Shown piece by piece: positions 45,255 through 55,327 of a stretch of 64,000 nucleotides of DNA. Within the stretch, counting starts at the first letter, position 1, and every line of letters starts with the position of its first letter. This DNA is from Arthrobacter sp. EpRS71 (GTDB taxonomy: Bacteria; Actinomycetota; Actinomycetes; Actinomycetales; Micrococcaceae), in the NCBI RefSeq assembly GCF_001512285.1, contig NZ_LNUV01000001.1:41915-105914 (forward strand), written 5' to 3'. The translations under genes and the position numbers were made by a program. The notes beneath the pieces were generated by a model. The model worked only from the letters and a program-made list of their open reading frames with translations, did no database searches and had not been told where the DNA came from.

Positions 45255-46963
45255 CGTTTCGCCCGTTCTGTTGTTGTAGGTACCGCTGTGGATGCCCGGG
45301 TTGCGGACGGTTCCGGAATGGCGTCCGGATCGTCCGGTTCAAGTTGCTCAGGCAGGTCGCCCTTCATCCGGCCAGGCATACGGCCTGCCGGGACAATCGC
45401 CAGCAAGGCAAGCCCGGACAGTCCAAGGAGAGAGATCTGCAGGGCGCGGAGCCGCGCTTCCTCGTTGACGTCGATCGCGGCCGCCAGCTCTGAGGGGCTG
45501 CTCACCCGATCGCCGATAACCCCTTCCACTTGGGCGTTCGTCAGGAAATCGGCCTCATTGACGTTCACCTTGTAAATCAACTCCTGGGATACTTCCGGAT
45601 GCGCGGCGGCGCCGCTGGCGATGAGCGAGGAGAGCATCCCGACGGTGAACGCGCTCGCTACCGCGATGCCCACACTGCCGGAGAGGTTGTGGACCAACCC
45701 GCGCCAGGCACCGACGTCGCCGGCCAACTCGCGCGGAACCGCGCTGAGCAGCGTGTTGAACACCAGTGCGACGATTGCACCTTGGCCGAGCCCCAGCAGG
45801 ATCAGGCCGAGCACCACAAAGAGCTGGCCCCAGTCGTTGCGGATGGTGAAGGCGAGCAGGACCAGCGCGCCAGCCACTACAACGAAGCCGCCTTGGGCGA
45901 TGACCCGTGGCGGGAATTTGTCGTAGAGGAACGCCACAAAGGTGCTCGCGAGGAAGATGGACAAGGTGTAGGGGATGATCGAGAACGAGGTCTCAATGCT
46001 GGACCGTCCCTGCACGATCTGCATGTACAGGGGGATCAGGAAGTTCGCGGCCGTCCCGACGAACAGCATGATGGCCATGCAGGCAGTGACCGCGAGCTCG
46101 GAGCTTGAGGCGAGAACCCTGAGGTCAAAGATGCGCGGCAGTTTGGCATCCTGACGTTTCCGGATCCACATGAAGAACAGCTGCCCGGCTATTGCTCCGA
46201 GAAGGATCAGGAGCGGCGCGGGCGAGAGTCCCAGGATGTCGAAGGGTGCCTGGCTGGTGGCGAACCAGGTACCCCAGGCGGACAATCCACTGAATCCGAA
46301 GCTCAGCAGGATGACGGCCACGGCCGCGATGATCGAGCCGGTCCAGTCGATCTTCAACAGGGGTTGCGCCGGGACGGTCTTGAGCTTGAAGCTCAGCAGC
46401 AGGTTGATGGCGCCGAGGACCACCATGAGGCCAAACGAGTAGCGCCAGCCGATGGTGGTTGCGAACCACCCGGCAATCAGGAGGGCCAGGACACCAGCCG
46501 CCGGGATGGCAGCGGCCAGGAGGCCGATGGCCTTGGCCTGCTGCTGGTCCTTGTAATTGGTGGCGATAAAGACTGTGAGGGCGGGTGCTATCAGTGCAAT
46601 GACAGCACCCGAAGAAGCCTGGGCTATGAACAACATTGCAGGGCTGAGGCTCAGTGCCACACCCGCCATGGCGGCCGCATGGATGGCGACGGCGATCTGG
46701 AACACCTTGCGCGTTCCGAACCGGGCGCCCAACTTCGCTCCCAACAGGATGAAAGCCGCCATCGAAAACGTTCCGGCAGTGATGGCAGTGCCCACGGATG
46801 TTGCTGCGGTGTCCAGGTCGGTGGTGATGCCCTGCATGGAAACCGTCAAGGCGTTCACTGCGAACGATGCCTGGATCTGGGTGAGGACCACCACGATCAG
46901 GGGCAGCCATGAAGCCGCCTTGGCGGGTGGTGGGGTTTCTGTAGTGGTGTGGTCACTGGCCAT
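45251..46963 (-). CDS. MFS transporter, DHA2 type (14 helices)
   Basis: A 570-residue MFS protein with about 14 hydrophobic segments, the number for drug:H+ antiporter-2 exporters. ATG 46963 has CAGGAG seven bases upstream; the longer open frame to 47101 is not used. Motif C-like ASSGAVIALIAPAL and GLGQGAIVALVF are visible. The C-terminal tail is acidic and hydrophilic. It is coupled to pepA by a 4-base overlap, which suggests that they share a job, perhaps export of a peptide-derived compound or coincidental operon packing. Confidence 0.85.
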   Translation of the reverse strand: MASDHTTTETPPPAKAASWLPLIVVVLTQIQASFAVNALTVSMQGITTDLDTAATSVGTAITAGTFSMAAFILLGAKLGARFGTRKVFQIAVAIHAAAMAGVALSLSPAMLFIAQASSGAVIALIAPALTVFIATNYKDQQQAKAIGLLAAAIPAAGVLALLIAGWFATTIGWRYSFGLMVVLGAINLLLSFKLKTVPAQPLLKIDWTGSIIAAVAVILLSFGFSGLSAWGTWFATSQAPFDILGLSPAPLLILLGAIAGQLFFMWIRKRQDAKLPRIFDLRVLASSSELAVTACMAIMLFVGTAANFLIPLYMQIVQGRSSIETSFSIIPYTLSIFLASTFVAFLYDKFPPRVIAQGGFVVVAGALVLLAFTIRNDWGQLFVVLGLILLGLGQGAIVALVFNTLLSAVPRELAGDVGAWRGLVHNLSGSVGIAVASAFTVGMLSSLIASGAAAHPEVSQELIYKVNVNEADFLTNAQVEGVIGDRVSSPSELAAAIDVNEEARLRALQISLLGLSGLALLAIVPAGRMPGRMKGDLPEQLEPDDPDAIPEPSATRASTAVPTTTERAKR

Positions 46964-47006
46964 GGTGTGCTCCTGGTGTGCTCTGTTGGTTACATGGGTT
47001 TCTTGG

Positions 47007-48815
47007 TTACTGGTTCTGGAGCGGCCAGAAGACCGGGACCAGCAAAATGGCCACCGCAGCGTAGAGGGCCATGATGGCCAGCCCGAACTTCCAGTAATCA
47101 CCGAAGCGATAACCCGCAGGCTGCATGATCATCATGTTGGCCGGAGTGGCCACCGGCGTCAGCAAGGCAGCCGAGGATGCCACCGAAACGCACATCAGCA
47201 CGGCGTAAGGGTTAATGGATGATTCCTGGGCCACCGAGAGGGCGATGGGGATGATGATCAGTGCCGTGGCGGTGTTGCTGATCAACTGCCCCAGAACGGC
47301 GGTGACCACGAAGAGTCCCACCAGCAGCAACAAAGGTCCGCCACCTCCTACCACCGAGACCATGCCCTCAGCCAGAATCTCTGCGGTGCCCGTGGCCGTG
47401 ATCGCGGTGGACAACGGGATCATCCCTGCCACCAGGATGAGGGTGGTCCATGCCATGGAGCGGTGGGCCTGCTGAACAGTCACCACGCGGAGTACCACCA
47501 TGGCCAGCGCAGCCAGGAGGGCGGCCACCGGCGCGGGAACCAAGTTGGTGGCCAACAGGATCACCATGACGCCGACCACGATCAGCGCCGGGGTGGCACG
47601 CGGCCCCAGCGGGACGGTCTGCCTGCGGATGGTGTCCGGCGAGTCCACCAGCAAGACGTTGTGATCCACGGTGTGCTGGTCGAGGGCCGACCAGGTTCCT
47701 TGGAGCAGCAGCCTGTCACCGGCGGTGATGAGAGTCCGTCCGGACGATGCCGGTTCCCCCGGATGGTGATGAGCCAACACCACCAGATGGCCGCTGTCCG
47801 TCACCATGCCGGGGAAAGCCTCCGTGCCAACGAGGTTCGACCGGGGCGGAACCACCACTTCGGCCACTCCGTAGCTGCTGCTGATGAGACCGCACGTAGC
47901 GTCGTCGTCGTCCTGTTTCAGGCCATGCCGGGCCGCCAAGGCGTCAATGGTCGGCTGACCACCGCGCACCACAATCTCATCGCCCTGTTCAAACACGGTG
48001 TTCCCGGACGGCTTGCCGTCCGACCCCTGCACGCTGATGAGGTGGAGATGGCCGCCGTCGTGCTCGTCCTGAAGGCACGCCACCGGCTGGCCCACTAAAG
48101 CCGAACCGGCCGGAATGCTGAGCCGGCTCAGCCCATCGCCACCCAAGTAATGGTTCATGAGCGTCTCACCATGGGAGCCCAGATCCTTCGGGAGTGCTTC
48201 CGGGGTCCTGGCAGGTAAAAGCCTGGGCCCCAGCCACAGCGTCAGGCCGATGGTTCCCAATAACAGGGGAAGCCCTACCAGGCCGAACTCGAAGAAACCG
48301 ATCCCTGTTCCGGTGGTTTCCAGCGCCGCGTTCAGAATGAGGATGTTCACCGGTGAGCCGGTCAGGATCAACAAGGACCCCGCATGTGCAGCGAAGGCCA
48401 TGGGCATCAGAAGCTCCGAAGGCCGCCGACCAAGCCGGACCGCCAGCACCACCACCATGGGAAGCAACGCGGCCACGGCCCCATTGACGCTGATGAGGGC
48501 CGTCAGCAAAGCCGTGAGGACCATCATCAACACCATCAGCCGGGTTCGGCTCGTCCCCGAAAACCTGATCAGCAGGCTTCCCAACCACGTAGTAACGCCC
48601 GCGGCATCAATGGCCTCCGCCACCACGAACAACGCAGCGATCAACACCACGGTCCCGCTTCCGAAACCGGCGAACGTGTCGTCCAAACCCACAATGCCTG
48701 TCCCGTACAAGGCCAGGGCCGCACCCAGCGCCACCACTTCTACTGGCAGGCGGTTCCACACGAACGCAGCAACGACCACGACGAGCACCAGCAACGTGAC
48801 AGTGACGTCTGTCAT
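47007..48815 (-). CDS. SLC13/DASS-type transporter with two RCK_C domains
   Basis: A 602-residue transporter. The N-terminal half and C-terminal part are hydrophobic, with AHAGSLLILTGSPVNIL and its repeat-related VASSAALLTPVATPANMMIM forming the duplicated DASS-type substrate motif (the SNT family signature). The soluble middle, about residues 210-400, holds two TrkA_C/RCK_C domains (LSRLSIPAGSALVGQPVACL and GVAEVVVPPRSNLVGTEAF). Members import sulfate, di- or tricarboxylates, or cations. ATG 48815 has GAAGGC upstream; TTG 48830 is possible. Confidence 0.82.
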   Translation of the reverse strand: MTDVTVTLLVLVVVVAAFVWNRLPVEVVALGAALALYGTGIVGLDDTFAGFGSGTVVLIAALFVVAEAIDAAGVTTWLGSLLIRFSGTSRTRLMVLMMVLTALLTALISVNGAVAALLPMVVVLAVRLGRRPSELLMPMAFAAHAGSLLILTGSPVNILILNAALETTGTGIGFFEFGLVGLPLLLGTIGLTLWLGPRLLPARTPEALPKDLGSHGETLMNHYLGGDGLSRLSIPAGSALVGQPVACLQDEHDGGHLHLISVQGSDGKPSGNTVFEQGDEIVVRGGQPTIDALAARHGLKQDDDDATCGLISSSYGVAEVVVPPRSNLVGTEAFPGMVTDSGHLVVLAHHHPGEPASSGRTLITAGDRLLLQGTWSALDQHTVDHNVLLVDSPDTIRRQTVPLGPRATPALIVVGVMVILLATNLVPAPVAALLAALAMVVLRVVTVQQAHRSMAWTTLILVAGMIPLSTAITATGTAEILAEGMVSVVGGGGPLLLLVGLFVVTAVLGQLISNTATALIIIPIALSVAQESSINPYAVLMCVSVASSAALLTPVATPANMMIMQPAGYRFGDYWKFGLAIMALYAAVAILLVPVFWPLQNQ

Positions 48816-48930
48816 GAGTGCCTTCGGCAACCCGTAGGATCTTTTGCCAGCATTCTTTCAGACTAGATCCGGGTTCGCGGCGGAGGGTCACCCCAAACAG
48901 GTGAGTGATGGGCGTTTATCGAGGTCACGG

Positions 48931-51591
48931 CTAGGGTAAATATCCGGTCTTGTAAGCCGCTGCCACCGCATCGTGCCGGGAACCGGCCCCGAGCTTGGAA
49001 TAGATAATGCGAATGTGGGTCTTCACCGTGTTCACGGACAAGTGGAGTTCCGCGGCCATCTGCTCCTGCGACAAGTGCGAAGGAAGAAGAGTGAGGACCT
49101 CGCGCTCCCGAGGAGTCAACGACTGCGCTCGCCGGGCATCGATGGGAGGTCGCAAAGCAAGCAGGCGCTGGACAAGTGCTTCATGGGGTCCGCAGGCGCC
49201 CGCCCGTTCCACCAGAAGATCCATCACTTCTTGGGGCGCGATTGCCAGGGGTCGGAGAACATCCAGCTCGTCGGCTGTAGCGAGGGCTTCCTCCAGGAGC
49301 TTACCCGCCAGGGTCCGCCGTCCCGTCCGGATGGCGATGGAACATTCCAGGACGCTCACATGAAGCCGGGTCCATTCCAGAACTGGCTTCACCGCGCCGG
49401 TGTGCAGGGGCTTGAGGCGGTCGAGGGCGGCGTCGAAGCGACTGATCCCGGCCGGTCCCTGGGCGCGCAGAAGGCAAAGTTCACCCGTTCCTGGAAGACG
49501 TTCCTCAGCCCATTCCAAAACGTCGCGGGCGTGATCAGGATGGCCAAGCCCCAGTGCAGCTGTGTGCTCGAGCACCGCGACGCATGCGGCCAGCGGGTGG
49601 GCAAAGACATGATCCCTGCTGATGCGGAGCCTGGCTTGCCGCAGGCCTTCCAAGGCATGACGCCTGTCCCCGGAATCCAATTGCGCGCATGCGTTGACTA
49701 TTTCCAACGTGGTTCGCAAGGCAGCTCCGACTCCTTTGGAGGAAGAACCGAGTTGTCCGAGATCCGAAAGACCCGCTCCGGCAAACAACAGGGCCTCAGC
49801 CGGGTCAGCACGGAGAAGCCCAGCCGCGGCATGCATCAGGGCTCCAACGGACCTGCCGGCTCCGGCCGTCCACAGGTGTGACGGCAGCTTTTCCTCCGCA
49901 AGGCGCAGAGCCTCACAGGCGCGGCGAAGATGACCCTGCATTGAGTGAATCGCGGCAAGTTTGAGATACACCTTGCCGGCCAGGTAGGCGTTGCCTGCCT
50001 CCGTGGCTTCGATCAGGGCCGCGGACGCCTCGTTCTCGGCAGTTCCATACCTGCCCTCCACCAAGGCGGCGGTTACCGACACCATCCTCGCCTCGATGCG
50101 AACATTGCTTTGCCTCGAAAATCGGAGCGCAGCGTGGTCCACGGTGGACCGCGGGTCCTGCCCCTCCCACCCGTCGCTGAACCAGGAAAGGCGTGCTGTC
50201 GCCAACGCCTGCAATTCGTGGAGCTCGGCGGGTGAATCATCAACCCGGCTACGGTTTGCCGCTGCCATATAGCGGGTAGCGGTGGTGGGCTGACGGCTTT
50301 CCACGTATGCCAGTGCGGCAACCACGCAGAGTTTCGGGCTCCCAGCGAAGAGGGCATCGGGCAAAGCCGTGATGGCCCGGCGGACATTGATGACTTCGCC
50401 CGATCCCAAGAGCGCCGCGCCGTGCCGTTCAAGGATGCCGCCGATCAGGTGGTTGTCTTCGGAGTCCATGGCGTGCCTGAGGGCCGCAGCGGGCTCGCCG
50501 ACACGCTCATGCCACTGCGCTGCGATCCGGCTGAGGCGGAGTAGCTCGTCCGGCTGCTTCCGGGCCAGGCCAGCCCGGAAATACGCACGGATGAGGGGGT
50601 GAACCAGGAAGACATTCCGCCCGCTGCCTGCCGACTCCACGATTCCGCGGTCATCGGCCAAGCCGGAGAGAACGCCTCCGGCGTTCCTGTTGCCTGCAAG
50701 AGTGTTTGCCTGCGCGGCGACCACCACCCGGCACACGCTGGTGCTGGACAGGACATGCCGCTCCTCATAGGAAAGTGCACGGAAGATCTGCTGGTCCAGG
50801 TAATCGGAGAGCTGCCGATTGTTGGCGGCAAGGTCCCCCAAAGGGGCGTCGGGATGGGCGGCTTCGCGCAGATAACGCAAGGCGAGGACAACACAGGCCG
50901 GCCACCCCGCGGTCTGCCTGAAAAGCTCACGCTGTTGCTGCATCCCCATCAGCGTGGTGGTCTTCGCTGCCAGCACATTGATGTCATCCAGGGTGAAGGC
51001 CAAATCTTTGGTGCGTAACTCAACCAAGCGTCCGCTCAAGCGGGCAGGTCCCGGGTCAACGGCAGAGTTGTCCCGGAAAGCCAACGCCAGTTGAAGGGGC
51101 TGGCCCGTGTGGTTGAGCAGGGCTGGAATCCAGTAATCGCGTTCAGCCGGAGCGAAGCCGTCCACGCCGTCGATCACCAGCCGAATGGTGGTGCCGGTTG
51201 CAGCCAATACTTGGGCGAGATCTCCCAGCACTTCCGCGGCACTGATTTCGGTTCCGGAAAACCGCTCCAAAATGCCCGGTGCAACCGCAGGGCATCGCCG
51301 AAGCGCCTGCAACAGGGCGGGCCACAGCGAGTTCCTGTTGTGTTGGTCGGGGCTGAGCCATGCAACGTTATGCGGCTGGCCTTCCAACCATTGGGTCAGG
51401 AGCACCGTTTTTCCATACCCGGCAGGGGCGCAGATCAAGACGGTATCGGCCGCGCAGTCAAGCTTGGCCATGAGTCGGGAGCGAGCCAGCAGGTCCAAGG
51501 GCGGCCGCGAGACCGGAGTTGGCTTCAGGCTCAAGAGGTCCGGGCGGGTACCACCTTGGTCGTCCACACCTTCAGTGTAGGGGCGGGGCAT
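48931..51591 (-). CDS. LuxR-family regulator of the MalT (LAL) type
   Basis: An 886-residue ATP-binding regulator. The Walker A loop APAGYGKTVLL has Lys61; the long middle is TPR-like helical; the C-terminal LuxR domain from about residue 825 reads LTPREREVLTLLPSHLSQEQ and ends at VNTVKTHIRIIYSKLG. MalT-type regulators bind DNA upon ligand and ATP binding. The target genes are not known; the SLC13 gene downstream and DedA upstream are candidates only by position. ATG 51591 has no strong ribosome-binding site. Confidence 0.88.
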   Translation of the reverse strand: MPRPYTEGVDDQGGTRPDLLSLKPTPVSRPPLDLLARSRLMAKLDCAADTVLICAPAGYGKTVLLTQWLEGQPHNVAWLSPDQHNRNSLWPALLQALRRCPAVAPGILERFSGTEISAAEVLGDLAQVLAATGTTIRLVIDGVDGFAPAERDYWIPALLNHTGQPLQLALAFRDNSAVDPGPARLSGRLVELRTKDLAFTLDDINVLAAKTTTLMGMQQQRELFRQTAGWPACVVLALRYLREAAHPDAPLGDLAANNRQLSDYLDQQIFRALSYEERHVLSSTSVCRVVVAAQANTLAGNRNAGGVLSGLADDRGIVESAGSGRNVFLVHPLIRAYFRAGLARKQPDELLRLSRIAAQWHERVGEPAAALRHAMDSEDNHLIGGILERHGAALLGSGEVINVRRAITALPDALFAGSPKLCVVAALAYVESRQPTTATRYMAAANRSRVDDSPAELHELQALATARLSWFSDGWEGQDPRSTVDHAALRFSRQSNVRIEARMVSVTAALVEGRYGTAENEASAALIEATEAGNAYLAGKVYLKLAAIHSMQGHLRRACEALRLAEEKLPSHLWTAGAGRSVGALMHAAAGLLRADPAEALLFAGAGLSDLGQLGSSSKGVGAALRTTLEIVNACAQLDSGDRRHALEGLRQARLRISRDHVFAHPLAACVAVLEHTAALGLGHPDHARDVLEWAEERLPGTGELCLLRAQGPAGISRFDAALDRLKPLHTGAVKPVLEWTRLHVSVLECSIAIRTGRRTLAGKLLEEALATADELDVLRPLAIAPQEVMDLLVERAGACGPHEALVQRLLALRPPIDARRAQSLTPREREVLTLLPSHLSQEQMAAELHLSVNTVKTHIRIIYSKLGAGSRHDAVAAAYKTGYLP

Positions 51592-51642
51592 CGAGGATTC
51601 ACCCGGTAAAGGCGATCCGCGTGGCGGTCACAGGAGGTCAGG

Positions 51643-52293
51643 ATGAATGTGGCGGCCATGAGACGCTTGGACGAGGCCCGGGAGAGGGGTTTCACCATGC
51701 AGGCTTTCAAGGACATCGTGAGTGCCGCGGACTCCGGGTGGGTCTACCCGTTGGGAGCAATTTTTGTTGCGTTCTCGGCCATCTTCCCGCCAATTCCCAC
51801 GACGTCATTGTTTGTGGCGCTGGGCGCACTCTCAGCCACGGATAACCTTCCCAACGGCTTCCTGTTGGTGGCAGCCATGCTCGCCGGGGCCGTGGCCGGG
51901 GACGTGGGCGCCTACGAACTGGTCCGCCGCCGGGATATGGCCAACTGGAAGATACTCCAGGGTCCCCGCACCCAAAAAGCCCTGCACGCCTCCCGGGAGC
52001 GGTTGGCCAAGCACGTAGCCTCGTGGGTCCTGACATCCAGGTTTGTTCCGATGGGGCGGCTGACCATGAACGTTGCCAGTGCCATCACCCCGGTTCCGCG
52101 TGGACGGTTCCTCCTGTATTCAGTGGCTGCAGGCATCCTCTGGTCCGCGTACTCCGTGGGCATTGGCGCCCTCTCCGGGCTGCTGCCGGGACTGTCCACT
52201 GAGTTCGCAGTGGTCATGGCCATAGCGATCTCACTGCTGCTGGGCCGGGCAATCAGCGCCGGAGTGGCCTGGTATCTGCAGTTGGATGACTGA
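51643..52293 (+). CDS. DedA-family membrane protein
   Basis: A 216-residue DedA/SNARE-associated membrane protein. The pattern FPPIPTTSLFVALGAL with re-entrant helix, GAVAGDVGAYELVRRRD and FVPMGRLTMNVASAI (the conserved FxRxxPxxR-like segment) is visible. DedA proteins move lipids such as undecaprenyl phosphate across the inner membrane. GGAGGTCAGG precedes ATG 51643. It is divergent from the LuxR gene. Confidence 0.85.
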   Translation: MNVAAMRRLDEARERGFTMQAFKDIVSAADSGWVYPLGAIFVAFSAIFPPIPTTSLFVALGALSATDNLPNGFLLVAAMLAGAVAGDVGAYELVRRRDMANWKILQGPRTQKALHASRERLAKHVASWVLTSRFVPMGRLTMNVASAITPVPRGRFLLYSVAAGILWSAYSVGIGALSGLLPGLSTEFAVVMAIAISLLLGRAISAGVAWYLQLDD

Positions 52294-52346
52294 CTTGGCC
52301 CCGCTGCGCTACCTGCGCGTGAGAAGAAACTGAAGCGTACGAGGAG

Positions 52347-53834
52347 CTACTGAAGCGAAGACGTCAGCCGTGCCAGATTGTCCAGGGCCACGTGGCCAAC
52401 AGGCCGCCGAAGCCAGTCTTCCAGCAGCAACTCGGTGCTGGCGGCGCGGTAACTGTCTTCCACTGCGCGCATTTGGTCCACTATGGAGCGTCCGTGGACC
52501 AGCACGGAGACTTCCATGTTGAGGCTGAAGGAACGGACGTCCATGTTGCTCGAACCGATCACAGCGACGTCGTAGTCCACGGTGAAGTGCTTGGCGTGCA
52601 GAACTTGCGGGGCTTTGTACAGGTAGATCCGTACGCCGGCCCGCAGCAATACCTCGTAATAGGAACGCTGTGCGTGGTAGACCATGGCTTGGTCGCCCAC
52701 TTCCGAGACAAAGAGTTCCACGCTGAGGCCGCGGGAGGCCGCGGTGATGATGGCCAGTTGGATGGCCTCGTCCGGGACGAAGTAGGGGCTGGTAATGCTG
52801 ACGCGATGCTCGGCCTTGTAGATCAGCGTGGTGTAGAGCTTGAGGTTGTTGTCATTGTCGAAGCTGGGGCCGCTGGGAAGGACCTGGGCGTCGATGAGTT
52901 CGGGCGCGGAGCCAAGGACCACGGGGGATGTGTCCAGTGGCAGCAGGATCTCGGATTCGCTGTACCAATCAGTGACGAACACTGCGTCCAGCTCCCGAAC
53001 CACCGGACCTTCCAGCCGCACCATCAATTCGTGCCATTGGAGACCCCGTTTGATGTTGCTTTTCTTGTTGTACGACGCATCAATGAGGTTCTGCGAGCCC
53101 GTGTAACCCACCCTGCCGTCCACCACCATCAGCTTGCGGTGGTTGCGCAGGTCCGGGCGCTGCCATTGCCCTTTGAAGGGACGCAAGGGGAGCATGGCAT
53201 GCCATTCGGCGCCCATCCCGTCAAAGGACCGCAGCATGTCCTTGTACGTGGGATCGCGGACCGCTGCCAAATGGTCGAAAAGAACCCGGACCGCTACACC
53301 CCGACGGCAAGCCCTGGCCATGGCATCAAAGAACGGCTCCGTGGTGTGGTCCAACGCAAAAATGTAGAACTCCACGTGCACGTACTCCGTGGCGGCGTCG
53401 ATGTCCTCGATCATGCGATCAAAACATCCCTTGTAGTCCTCCAGTAATTCGGCCCGGTTGCCGCCCACCATGGGCAGCGCGCCAAGCCTGAGATTAAGTT
53501 CGACGGCGGATCGCAGCCAGGCGGGCCAGTCCTCACTGTGGCTCACAGCTGAGAGGCCGGGCGTCCTTGCCAGCATGAGCTCGTTGACGGCGTGCTGCTT
53601 CTCCCGCCTGGCTTTGGGAAGTTTGCCACGGCCCACCAGCAGGAATGCCACCATTCCCAGGTACGGGATGAAGATGATCGCCAACACCCAGGCAATGGCT
53701 GAGGACGGCCGCCTGTTGGCTGAGACCATCACTGCGGCGATTGATCCGAGCACGATGTGGAGCGCCAACAAGATCAAGGCCACAGCATCGGCGTCGTGCA
53801 GTAGTTCTTGGAAACTACGCAGCAGTTCTTGCAT
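52347..53834 (-). CDS. cls: Cardiolipin synthase
   Basis: A 495-residue phospholipase D-type enzyme. Two HKD motifs are present: NHRKLMVVDG with TGSQNL, and LHAKHFTVDYDVAVIGSSNMD. Two N-terminal transmembrane helices (LHIVLGSIAAVMV and LAIIFIPYLGMVAFLLVG) precede the catalytic domains. It joins two phosphatidylglycerols to cardiolipin at the inner membrane. ATG 53834 starts six bases after the AI-2E gene stop, so the two genes form an operon. Confidence 0.93.
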   Translation of the reverse strand: MQELLRSFQELLHDADAVALILLALHIVLGSIAAVMVSANRRPSSAIAWVLAIIFIPYLGMVAFLLVGRGKLPKARREKQHAVNELMLARTPGLSAVSHSEDWPAWLRSAVELNLRLGALPMVGGNRAELLEDYKGCFDRMIEDIDAATEYVHVEFYIFALDHTTEPFFDAMARACRRGVAVRVLFDHLAAVRDPTYKDMLRSFDGMGAEWHAMLPLRPFKGQWQRPDLRNHRKLMVVDGRVGYTGSQNLIDASYNKKSNIKRGLQWHELMVRLEGPVVRELDAVFVTDWYSESEILLPLDTSPVVLGSAPELIDAQVLPSGPSFDNDNNLKLYTTLIYKAEHRVSITSPYFVPDEAIQLAIITAASRGLSVELFVSEVGDQAMVYHAQRSYYEVLLRAGVRIYLYKAPQVLHAKHFTVDYDVAVIGSSNMDVRSFSLNMEVSVLVHGRSIVDQMRAVEDSYRAASTELLLEDWLRRPVGHVALDNLARLTSSLQ

Positions 53835-53840
53835 GCCGCG

Positions 53841-54905
53841 CTACTTGGCGTTCTGCTGCGGTATGACCACTTTTTTGATGATCAGCAGAATCGAGGCTGT
53901 GGTGGGGCACGCTATCAGCGCCCCGAGCAGCCCCAGGAGCGTCCCGCCCACCATGGCCCCAATGAGGACCAGGGAGCCGGGGATGCTGATCGCTTTCCCC
54001 ACCACCCGGGGAGTCAGAATGTAGGCCTCCACCTGCATGTAGACCAGCATCACGAGGAAAACCACCACCGCTGTTGCCGGAGACGTGAAAAGCGAAACAA
54101 CGGTGATGATTGCGGTGCTGATCGCGCTGCCCACTAAGGGTATGAGGGTGATGGGGAATGCCAGCACCGCGAGCACTGCGGCGTACCTCACCCCGGCAAC
54201 AGAAAGAACAATAAATGTGAAGACCGCGTTGAACAAGGCAAGAATTGACATGCCACTGAGGTATTTCCCCACTGAAGCAATAATTATTTCGGAAATGTCC
54301 GCAAATGATTCCCTTCGTGAAGCCGGAATCAGTGCATAAAGGCTCGATTTCATGACCTCATGGCCGGCCACAAAGTAAAGCGTCAGGACTACTACGAACA
54401 CCACTGCAAAGGCGCCATTCACCACGTTGTAGCCCACTTGCACCGCACCGCCGCCAATAGCGAGCCACACGTTAGGATCCGCGGCCGAGGTTTCCAACCA
54501 TTCCAGCAGCGGGGTCAACGCACCACCCAGCGAACCGTTGAAATCCCGGAACCACTCCTGGTCTCCCACGGCGTCGAAACTGGAGGGAAGCACCCGAATG
54601 AGCGCGGCGCCCTCTTCCACCAGAATCGGAACAATAAAGCGGATCAGCACGGCTACCACCACCAGGAAGCCAACTGCTACGGCCAAAACCGCGCCACCGC
54701 GGGAAAGTTTCCAGCGTTCCAGCCAACGAACCAAGGGATAGAGGCCCAGGGAGATAAACAGCGCGGCAAAGATCAAGGTCAGCGAATACCGCAGCGTGAT
54801 GACTGCTGACCCCAAAGCCAGGGCAACCAGTACACCGAGCGCCGCGATGAGCCCGAATCTAAACGGTCCGCCTTCCAGGAGCGGGAATGCCTTCAATCGC
54901 GTCAT
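53841..54905 (-). CDS. AI-2E/PerM-family membrane protein
   Basis: A 354-residue AI-2E-family protein. Two N-terminal helices, then a soluble loop (GDQEWFRDFNGSLGG), and a C-terminal block with GGAVQVGYNVVNGAF and LIGAMVGGTLLGLLGALIACP are family features. The E. coli TqsA is a relative, and others move sodium or are of unknown role, so AI-2 transport should not be assumed. AAAGGGACC precedes ATG 54905. Confidence 0.85.
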   Translation of the reverse strand: MTRLKAFPLLEGGPFRFGLIAALGVLVALALGSAVITLRYSLTLIFAALFISLGLYPLVRWLERWKLSRGGAVLAVAVGFLVVVAVLIRFIVPILVEEGAALIRVLPSSFDAVGDQEWFRDFNGSLGGALTPLLEWLETSAADPNVWLAIGGGAVQVGYNVVNGAFAVVFVVVLTLYFVAGHEVMKSSLYALIPASRRESFADISEIIIASVGKYLSGMSILALFNAVFTFIVLSVAGVRYAAVLAVLAFPITLIPLVGSAISTAIITVVSLFTSPATAVVVFLVMLVYMQVEAYILTPRVVGKAISIPGSLVLIGAMVGGTLLGLLGALIACPTTASILLIIKKVVIPQQNAK

Positions 54906-54949
54906 GCGGTCCCTTTCGGCCGTACGTGAATGGCGTACCGCAGCCCGGA

Positions 54950-55327
54950 TCAGGCCAAAGCGATCTCTTTGAGGCGAGCGTACTCGGCTTCGTTAATATC
55001 GCCAGCAGCAAGCAGCGCTTTGGCCGCTTCGATTTGCTGTGTGGGCGTTTGGGCTCCGGCGACTTCGCGGATGTAGTTCTCCGCCTCCTCAACAGATTCC
55101 CGAACCCGCATCTCACCACGCAGAGCCATGCCTTTCCCACGCATGATGACGTAGATCAAGGCGGAAATAAAGGGGGCTACGAACAGGCACAGGATCCACA
55201 ATGCCTTGATGCCTCCGCTCAGGGCTTTATCGCGGAGAAGATCGGAAATGATCTGAAAGAGAAGAATTAAATATGCAATGAAGAAAAATGCAACAATGAT
55301 GCTCCACAACGATTCCAAAAAGCTCAT
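54950..55327 (-). CDS. PLDc_N / SHOCT-domain small membrane protein
   Basis: A 125-residue protein. Two hydrophobic helices (IIVAFFFIAYLILLFQIISD and LWILCLFVAPFISALIYVIM) resemble PLD nuclease N-terminal domains, and the C-terminal 30 residues (IEAAKALLAAGDINEAEYARLKE) are a SHOCT motif. The N-terminus and ATG 55327 are set by GGGAAAG upstream; a longer open frame to 55447 is not used. Function is not known; it probably oligomerises or binds other proteins. Confidence 0.72.
   Translation of the reverse strand: MSFLESLWSIIVAFFFIAYLILLFQIISDLLRDKALSGGIKALWILCLFVAPFISALIYVIMRGKGMALRGEMRVRESVEEAENYIREVAGAQTPTQQIEAAKALLAAGDINEAEYARLKEIALA

Noticed and set aside
43998..45575. A 525-codon plus-strand frame opposite pepA
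   Set aside because: It reads as an antisense shadow, Gly/Ala/His-rich, while pepA has the M17 signature.
53841..54905. Naming this gene an autoinducer-2 exporter
   Set aside because: The family name is historical and members have varied roles; the sequence does not support AI-2 specifically.
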